Assembly (NCBI GenBank): GCA_023386495.1
Contig: JAEWJS010000105.1
Span: 1 to 30,895 of the forward strand
Length of the DNA stretch: 30,895 bases
Source of the DNA: Bacillota bacterium
GTDB lineage: Bacteria; Bacillota; Bacilli; Paenibacillales; Paenibacillaceae
Direction: 5' to 3'
Shown: piece after piece, positions 26,532 through 30,895 of the stretch
Layout: the number at the start of each line of letters is the position of its first letter
Numbering within the stretch: position 1 is the first letter of the stretch
Notes under the pieces: generated by a model
The model's input: the letters and a program-made list of their open reading frames with translations, nothing else
Database searches by the model: none
What the model was told of the DNA's origin: nothing
Position numbers and translations under genes: made by a program

Positions 26532-26861
26532 TTAGAAATGCTCGAAACGTTCTACCGGCAGGACGAATACGGCTGCACCGCCGACTTGCACCTCGACCGG
26601 GAAAGGCATATAGGAGTCTGTTGATCCGCTCATTGGCGAGACAGGCGTGACAAGCTGATCGCGAACCTTGCAATTGTTGCGGATAACTTGCATGACATCC
26701 TGCACGCGTTCATCTTCGATCCCGATCATGAACGTGGTGTTGCCTGCCCGCAGGAATCCGCCCGTACTTGCCAGCTTCGTGGCGCGGAACCCTTCGCTGA
26801 CCAGCCCGTTCGATAACCGGTTGCTGTCCTTATCCTGTACAACGGCAATGACTAGCTTCAT
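26532..26861 (-). CDS. darA: Cyclic-di-AMP receptor DarA (PstA, YaaQ), PII-like
   Basis: The 109-residue protein MKLVIAVVQDKDSNRLSNGLVSEGFRATKLASTGGFLRAGNTTFMIGIEDERV is the PII-like DarA/PstA, which binds cyclic-di-AMP as a trimer. Its downstream partner is not known. Two ATGs are adjacent (26864 and 26861); the second is 7 bases from AGGAGG and matches the family start. Repeat element C lies 15 bases upstream of the first ATG. Confidence 0.95.
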   Translation of the reverse strand: MKLVIAVVQDKDSNRLSNGLVSEGFRATKLASTGGFLRAGNTTFMIGIEDERVQDVMQVIRNNCKVRDQLVTPVSPMSGSTDSYMPFPVEVQVGGAAVFVLPVERFEHF

Positions 26862-26878
26862 CATAACCCCTCCTATGC

Positions 26879-26911
26879 GACCGCTTGTGATCACGAAGGT
26901 GACAACCGGTC
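26879..26911 (-). repeat. TIR element, copy C, minimal form (upstream of darA)
   Basis: A 33-bp sequence in which the left end of the A/B family (GACCGCTTGTGATCACGAAG) joins directly to the right end (GTGACAACCGGTC). The termini pair at 10 of 12 positions. A TATAAT (26914-26919 on the minus strand) abuts the upstream end, as in copy A. It ends 15-18 bases before the darA start. Confidence 0.55.
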
Positions 26912-26941
26912 ATTATATAATGCAGTTTGTTCTATCCTATA

Positions 26942-27601
26942 CTATTTGACGTCGAAGTGTGAAAACCCTTTAATTCGACGACTCGTTTCTTCAATTGCTT
27001 GATGCAGCACCTGCTCCGGCATACCATCGGCGCTTATTGTCGCGATGCGCTCCGGGAACCGGGCAGATACGATTCTATAGCCTTCCCTAACTTTCCGATG
27101 GAATGCGATGCTCTCCAGATCGAGACGATCGAGTTCCCGTACTCCGTCCTTGCGAATGCGTGCAAGTCCAACCTCCGGATCGATATCCATATAGAGCGTG
27201 ATATCCGGCATCACGTTCTCGATGGCGAACCGATTGATCTCCCATACGGCATCGACTCCCAGCCCCCGGGCATGTCCCTGGTAAGCCAAGCTGCTATCAA
27301 CGAAGCGGTCGCACAGGACGACGGCACCGGCCTGCAGCGCCGGGACGACCTTCTCGACGAGATGCTGACGGCGTGCAGCCGCGTACAGCAACGCTTCCGT
27401 TCTAGCCTCCATCCCCGTATGGCTTCGATCAAGAATAACGGCGCGGATCGCCTCTGCGATCGGAATGCCACCGGGCTCCCTTGTCGTCACGACTTGAAGT
27501 CCCTGTTCGATCAACCAAGACTTCAGGCCATCTATAATCGTTGTTTTACCGGCTCCGTCGCCGCCTTCAATCGTGATGAACAGTCCCTTATACGCTTGCA
27601 C
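26942..27601 (-). CDS. tmk: Thymidylate kinase
   Basis: The 219-residue protein has Walker A IEGGDGAGKTT (11-21), the DRx motif in VVLCDRFVDSSLAYQGHARGLG, and TREPGG. It phosphorylates dTMP to dTDP. The start is GTG at 27601 with AAGGAG 8 bases upstream. It leads the tmk - darA - yaaR - holB - ricT - yabA group. A promoter candidate lies about 35-64 bases upstream. Confidence 0.97.
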   Translation of the reverse strand: MQAYKGLFITIEGGDGAGKTTIIDGLKSWLIEQGLQVVTTREPGGIPIAEAIRAVILDRSHTGMEARTEALLYAAARRQHLVEKVVPALQAGAVVLCDRFVDSSLAYQGHARGLGVDAVWEINRFAIENVMPDITLYMDIDPEVGLARIRKDGVRELDRLDLESIAFHRKVREGYRIVSARFPERIATISADGMPEQVLHQAIEETSRRIKGFSHFDVK

Positions 27602-27635
27602 CGAATTGTCTCCTTCTGCTTGCTCTGATACTTCT

Positions 27636-27665
27636 ATGATAGCAGATTGCGCTTCTCACCGTAAA
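27636..27665 (-). promoter_or_regulatory. Candidate SigA promoter of tmk operon
   Basis: Minus strand: TTTACG (27660-27665), 18 bases, TATCAT (27636-27641). It fits the gap between the decarboxylase stop and tmk. Confidence 0.5.
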
Positions 27666-27678
27666 ATATCCCTCAACC

Positions 27679-29208
27679 TCATCCTCTGCCGCCATTCGCC
27701 AACTTTTCGCGCATGACGCGAATCGTCTTCATCGCTGCATCGGTTGCTCCCTGATAGCGAACGCCCTTGTCAGCCAACTCGCGGATCTTTCGAATCATGG
27801 AGACCCGAATCGGCTCGCCAGGGTAGAGCAGCGGGATGCCTGGCGGATAAGGAACGACCATCTCTGCCGCTGTTCGGCCCGCCGCTTCCTCAAGCAGTAT
27901 TCGCTCCGATTGCCTATCATCCCAATTCGCGCGCTGAAGGTTGAATGGAACGCTGTACGATTCGAACAGCTCTTCTGGACGGTCGGTTGGTATGGATAAG
28001 ACTTGGCTGTCCTCTGTGCCTTCCCTATCGATTCGGCGCATTCGCTCCTGGCTGATTCCCTCTATCGCTTCTAGCAGCTTGGCAACGTCATATTCCGTCG
28101 TGCCAATGCCGAACAGCAGCACAACGAACCGTTCATCCGCCATCTCCGGTGCGCAGTTGCGCTCGACCAGCCTATCGAGCAGATCGAATCCGCTCCATAC
28201 GCCTGTGCGATCATAGAGCAGCACGCGAAGCGGATCATAGGCGATGGAGGGGCTGGCTGTAACGGAAGCTTCATCATCATACTCGATGATCGCAAGCGGA
28301 CCAGCTTGTCTGTCCCTGATTGCGGCACGGAATCGATCAACGGCATCCAGACAGGACTCGAAGAGCTTGGCCCCTTCCGACTCCACCATTGCCCGGGCAA
28401 TATCTAATGATGCCATAATCGGATAGGAAGGACTGGAGCTCTGTACGAGAGACAGCGCCTCCTGAATCGCTAACTTGTCTATTCGATCGCCTTGGATATG
28501 GAGCATCGCCCCCATCGTCAATGCAGTCAACGTCTTATGCGTGGATTGGACGGCAGCGTCTGCGCCTGACGGAATAGCGGGCATAGGGAACCTTGGGTGG
28601 AACCCGTAATGCGCACCGTGCGCCTCATCCACCAGCAGCGGTATTCCGTATCGATGCGCTAACGCGGCATAAGGCGCAAGCCCAACGCTCACTCCGTAAT
28701 AATTCGGCGTGCTCAGAATGACGGCTCTCGCTTGCGGGTATGCCTGCAGCACAGCTTCAAGATCGGCCAGCGATGGAATTGTCGGCGTACCTGTTAAGGG
28801 ATCGAACTGCGGCCTAACGAACACGGGTCGAGCGCCTGCAAGGCGCAAGCCGTTACCGATCGACCTATGAATGTTCCGCTGCACGATTACGACGTCGTCT
28901 CGCGAGCAGACACCCAGTATCATCGCTAGATTGCCTGAAGTGCTGCCCCCGACTAACAGGAAGGTTTCCTCAGCGCCATAACAGCCTGCTGCCAACTGCT
29001 GCGCCTCGCGTATAATGCCTTCCGGGTGATGAAGATCATCGGTATCGGCCAGCTCCGTTACGTCTAAGCGCATGATCGCTCGGAACCAATCATAAGGCGC
29101 CTCCGGAAGCTCCCGTCCATACTTGTGGCCTGGAACATGGAAGCTGGATGGATCATGATTCCATCGACTTCTCAAGTGTTCATAGATCGGTATGCGTACA
29201 TTCTTCAT
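27679..29208 (-). CDS. Orn/Lys/Arg decarboxylase family protein (YaaO/SpeA-like)
   Basis: The 509-residue PLP enzyme of fold type I has the family's N-terminal signature IPIYEHLRSRWNHDPSSFHVPGHKYG, the cofactor Asp194 in LLVDEAHGAHYGFHP, and the Schiff-base Lys225 in STHKTLTALTMGAML. The C-terminal region has VPYPPGIPLLYPGEPI. It decarboxylates lysine, arginine or ornithine; which one is not clear from sequence. I chose the ATG at 29208 because GGAGAACG lies 8 bases upstream and the family start follows; the frame reaches a TTG at 29268 inside the csfB terminator. In B. subtilis yaaO also precedes tmk. Confidence 0.9.
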   Translation of the reverse strand: MKNVRIPIYEHLRSRWNHDPSSFHVPGHKYGRELPEAPYDWFRAIMRLDVTELADTDDLHHPEGIIREAQQLAAGCYGAEETFLLVGGSTSGNLAMILGVCSRDDVVIVQRNIHRSIGNGLRLAGARPVFVRPQFDPLTGTPTIPSLADLEAVLQAYPQARAVILSTPNYYGVSVGLAPYAALAHRYGIPLLVDEAHGAHYGFHPRFPMPAIPSGADAAVQSTHKTLTALTMGAMLHIQGDRIDKLAIQEALSLVQSSSPSYPIMASLDIARAMVESEGAKLFESCLDAVDRFRAAIRDRQAGPLAIIEYDDEASVTASPSIAYDPLRVLLYDRTGVWSGFDLLDRLVERNCAPEMADERFVVLLFGIGTTEYDVAKLLEAIEGISQERMRRIDREGTEDSQVLSIPTDRPEELFESYSVPFNLQRANWDDRQSERILLEEAAGRTAAEMVVPYPPGIPLLYPGEPIRVSMIRKIRELADKGVRYQGATDAAMKTIRVMREKLANGGRG

Positions 29209-29266
29209 ATCACGTTCTCCATCATCGCATCGCAGATGTTTTTCTTCTATTGTAACTTGTCGCGAC

Positions 29267-29300
29267 AAAAAAGACAGCCGTTACATCAAGCACGGCTGTC
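29267..29300 (-). terminator. Rho-independent terminator after csfB
   Basis: Minus strand: GACAGCCGT/ACGGCTGTC 9-bp stem and a T-tract of six. It lies three bases past the csfB stop. Confidence 0.9.
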
Positions 29301-29302
29301 TC

Positions 29303-29488
29303 TTATGCATTCTTATGAATCCAGATGCGGCGAAGCTTATGAATGAAGAACGGGTACTTATCATCTTTGACATCCGTGCGAACCATCTCATTCTCGCAAG
29401 TGTCGCATATGAATTCCGTTACGATCGTAATCCCGTCATCCTTCTCCAGCCCGCATACGATACAAGTATGACGAATCGAATCATTCAT
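29303..29488 (-). CDS. csfB: Anti-sigma factor Gin (CsfB)
   Basis: The 61-residue protein has two zinc-binding Cys pairs, CIVC (9-12) and CDTC (28-31), and the tail YPFFIHKLRRIWIHK, which match CsfB/Gin. In B. subtilis it inhibits SigG and SigE so that they act at the right time and place. The ATG follows GGCGGGA. A SigF/SigG-like promoter is found 36-66 bases upstream. The neighbouring genes xpaC and yaaN of B. subtilis are absent. Confidence 0.9.
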   Translation of the reverse strand: MNDSIRHTCIVCGLEKDDGITIVTEFICDTCENEMVRTDVKDDKYPFFIHKLRRIWIHKNA

Positions 29489-29524
29489 GCGATATCCCGC
29501 CTTTGCCTAGAATCTCTTACCTAC

Positions 29525-29554
29525 CATTATGCCACGAAGTCTATTACCTTATAC
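29525..29554 (-). promoter_or_regulatory. SigF/SigG-like promoter of csfB
   Basis: Minus strand: GTATA (29550-29554), 18 bases, CATAATG (29525-29531). The -35 is the SigF/SigG type and the -10 matches SigG at 5 of 7 positions. csfB is a forespore gene in B. subtilis. Confidence 0.45.
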
Positions 29555-29723
29555 TTGTTTCATAGCCCAATTCAAATATTATTTTGCTACATCATATGTA
29601 ACGCCGAACCAATTGGTACCTAAGTATTCCGGTTAACAATTACTGGGGCGAACATTCACGAATGCTGCGCTTTCGTCCGATAATCTTTATAGTAGATAGA
29701 CCATGACGGAGGTTGACACGGTT

Positions 29724-30257
29724 ATGCGGCAACGCGGGCAAAAAATAACGGAGTTAGCGACAATCTATCATTATCAGCTCATCCAACGAATCCCGATCCA
29801 TCGAGAGCTTATTGCGAGCTACCTATCCATCGCACTCATATTCGGCCTGTTTCAAGGGCTCATGTACGGTACAACAGGCATTCTGGCATGGATGTTAGGC
29901 ATATTGGCCGTCTACCTCATCCATTTCATCATCATCCGCCTTACCTTGATTCGAGTGGATGAACCGGATGATCGGCGCTGGAGCTGGCGGATCCGTGCCC
30001 CATGGATCGGGTACGTGCCCGTACAGATGGTCGAGCATGGCCTACTGCGCCGGCTTCACCGGCATCTGCTCTGGTTTGGACTCTGCGTCATTGCAGTCAT
30101 CTACCCTTGGGTGAATGAAGCGACAATGATCAGCTTAATCAGCTGGCATTTCTGGACACTAGCGCCTCGCATCGTCATCCTGCGGAAGGTACGTAAAGCC
30201 AGACGGGACGGCGTACTCAAGTTCGAACCGACAGATGTATCATTCTATCATCGCTAA
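29724..30257 (+). CDS. Predicted membrane protein of unknown function
   Basis: I do not recognise the family. The protein has about four hydrophobic segments: two near the N-terminus (ASYLSIALIFGLFQGLMYGTTGILAWMLGILAVYLIHFIII), one at LLWFGLCVIAVIYPW and one weaker at MISLISWHFWTLAPRIVIL. Basic loops follow (RKVRKARRDG). This predicts an integral membrane protein of 177 residues. The ATG at 29724 has GGAGG 12 bases upstream; an in-frame ATG at 29703 (184 residues) has no site before it. It stands alone on the plus strand, facing the rRNA operon, with a strong terminator behind it. Confidence 0.7.
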   Translation: MRQRGQKITELATIYHYQLIQRIPIHRELIASYLSIALIFGLFQGLMYGTTGILAWMLGILAVYLIHFIIIRLTLIRVDEPDDRRWSWRIRAPWIGYVPVQMVEHGLLRRLHRHLLWFGLCVIAVIYPWVNEATMISLISWHFWTLAPRIVILRKVRKARRDGVLKFEPTDVSFYHR

Positions 30258-30261
30258 TATG

Positions 30262-30295
30262 AAGACTATGATGACAATGTCATCATAGTCTTTTT
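30262..30295 (+). terminator. Rho-independent terminator after the membrane protein gene
   Basis: A perfect 14-bp stem AAGACTATGATGAC/GTCATCATAGTCTT with a 3-base loop runs into TTTTT, four bases past the stop. Confidence 0.92.
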
Positions 30296-30354
30296 GTGTA
30301 AGGCTCTGCACTGCAATGGCAGACCTGCCTGATCTTCTCGGGCGGATTGCTCAG

Positions 30355-30392
30355 CGCCAATCGCCAAGCTCTAGGTCTATGGGCGATTAGCG
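30355..30392. repeat. Inverted repeat in the pre-rRNA spacer
   Basis: CGCCAATCGCC (30355-30365) pairs with GGCGATTAGCG (30382-30392) with one G-U wobble and a 16-base loop. It belongs to a spacer of about 470 bases (30296-30769) that holds repeats but no gene. Confidence 0.5.
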
Positions 30393-30470
30393 AAGCAGAT
30401 GCGCTGTTAAGGTAGGTTGCATGCGCTATTGCGCCCCATATCGTGCGTTCTAACTCAATAGTGTATCGAA

Positions 30471-30508
30471 TTCGCTAATTTGCGAATGAGCGTTCGCTAA
30501 TTAGCGAA
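30471..30508. repeat. Repeated TTCGCTAATT palindromic units
   Basis: Two related units in tandem: TTCGC-TAATTT-GCGAA (30471-30486) and the perfect 16-bp palindrome TTCGCTAATTAGCGAA (30493-30508). The core GATTAGCGAAG also appears at 30385-30395. Confidence 0.65.
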
Positions 30509-30693
30509 TATAAGCATTTTTGTCGTCTAGGTGGGGCCAAGCCCCTTGAATTAACGCACGGGATGTACGTTAACAGCGCAAATCCTTCGCTATTGCCTGC
30601 GAGCCATCCGCCTAAGAAGTACCAAGGGCATAGCTTGGTGCCAACGCCCCGCGCAATTCGGCAACTCGGACTTCGTGACTTTCGAGATTATCC

Positions 30694-30779
30694 CCATAGG
30701 CTAAGTTCTGCGGATTCCGCCGCGCACACAAAAAATCCATAGCCAAGTTTTGCGGATTCCGCCGTGCATACAAAGAACC
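30694..30779. repeat. Two-copy tandem repeat, 43-bp period
   Basis: The block CCATAGG-CTAAG ... GCGGATTCCGCCG ... ACACAAA (30694-30736) is repeated from 30737 with a few changes. Each copy holds the palindrome CGGATTCCG. It abuts the rRNA operon terminator. Confidence 0.75.
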
Positions 30780-30805
30780 CGTTAAGCGCGAGGCTTAACG
30801 GGTTC
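30770..30805 (-). terminator. rRNA operon terminator
   Basis: Minus strand: a perfect 13-bp stem GAACCCGTTAAGC/GCTTAACGGGTTC with a 5-base loop, followed by TTTG. It lies six bases past the 5S rRNA 3' end. Confidence 0.85.
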
Positions 30806-30810
30806 ATGTG

Positions 30811-30895
30811 CTTGGCAACGTCCTACTCTCCCAGGACCCTGCGGTCCAAGTACCATCGGCGCTGGAGGGCTTAACGGTCGTGTTCGAGATGGGAA
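30811..30895 (-). rRNA. rrf: 5S ribosomal RNA, 3' part
   Basis: The minus strand reads TTCCCATCTCGAACACGACC ... GGTACTTGGACCGCAGGGTCCTGGGAGAGTAGGACGTTGCCAAGC, the 3' two thirds of a Firmicute 5S rRNA. The first 30 or so bases lie beyond the window. The 3' end is set by the usual CCAAGC and may be off by a base or two. 16S and 23S genes are expected further right. Confidence 0.96.

Noticed and set aside
30471..30508. CRISPR-like repeats
   Set aside because: Units are short palindromes without regular spacers, and no cas genes are present.

Overview
The window is a chromosomal, origin-proximal housekeeping and sporulation block of an endospore-forming Firmicute, most likely a Paenibacillaceae member (Paenibacillus or Cohnella-like). 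That placement is inferred from high GC for a Bacillales genome, from gene content (spoVT, spoVG, yabG, an alpha/beta SASP, csfB/gin, fin, abrB) and from close match to the gene order of the B. subtilis rrn-csfB-yaaO-tmk-...-mfd-spoVT-yabM region. Almost every gene lies on the minus strand, so the block reads from the 5S rRNA at the right edge (30.8 kb) towards position 1.

Right part (30.9-21.9 kb): the 3' part of a 5S rRNA gene with its terminator, a repeat-rich spacer and an unrecognised plus-strand membrane protein. Then csfB/gin, an Orn/Lys/Arg decarboxylase (yaaO), and a likely operon tmk - darA (yaaQ) - yaaR - holB - ricT (yaaT) - yabA - yabB (trmN6-like) - rsmI. It joins nucleotide supply, clamp loading, initiation control and RNA methylation.

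Middle (21.8-14 kb): abrB on the plus strand, facing away from an HD-domain phosphohydrolase across a cluster of Spo0A-box-like heptamers. Then tatD, a clear ydaO-type cyclic-di-AMP riboswitch ahead of the cell-wall gene yabE, the rnmV-rsmA overlapping pair, yabG, veg (behind two near-consensus SigA promoters) and sspF.

Left part (13.7-0 kb): ispE - purR - ridA, spoVG with a textbook SigH promoter, glmU, rplY/ctc, a small unknown plus-strand gene, pth, fin, mfd - prsA, spoVT with a SigG-like promoter, and a MOP-family polysaccharide flippase cut by the window edge.

The least ordinary signal is a three-member family of related elements with imperfect terminal inverted repeats (7220-7405, 15471-15620, and an end-to-end minimal form at 26879-26911). 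Each lies in the same orientation directly ahead of the start of a different minus-strand gene (mfd, yabG, darA). They could be MITEs or structured leader elements. Other points: prs, metG, yazA, xpaC and yaaN are missing from their B. subtilis positions, and a cyclic-di-AMP riboswitch and a cyclic-di-AMP receptor gene are encoded 8 kb apart. I saw no CRISPR array, prophage, transposase gene or tRNA.
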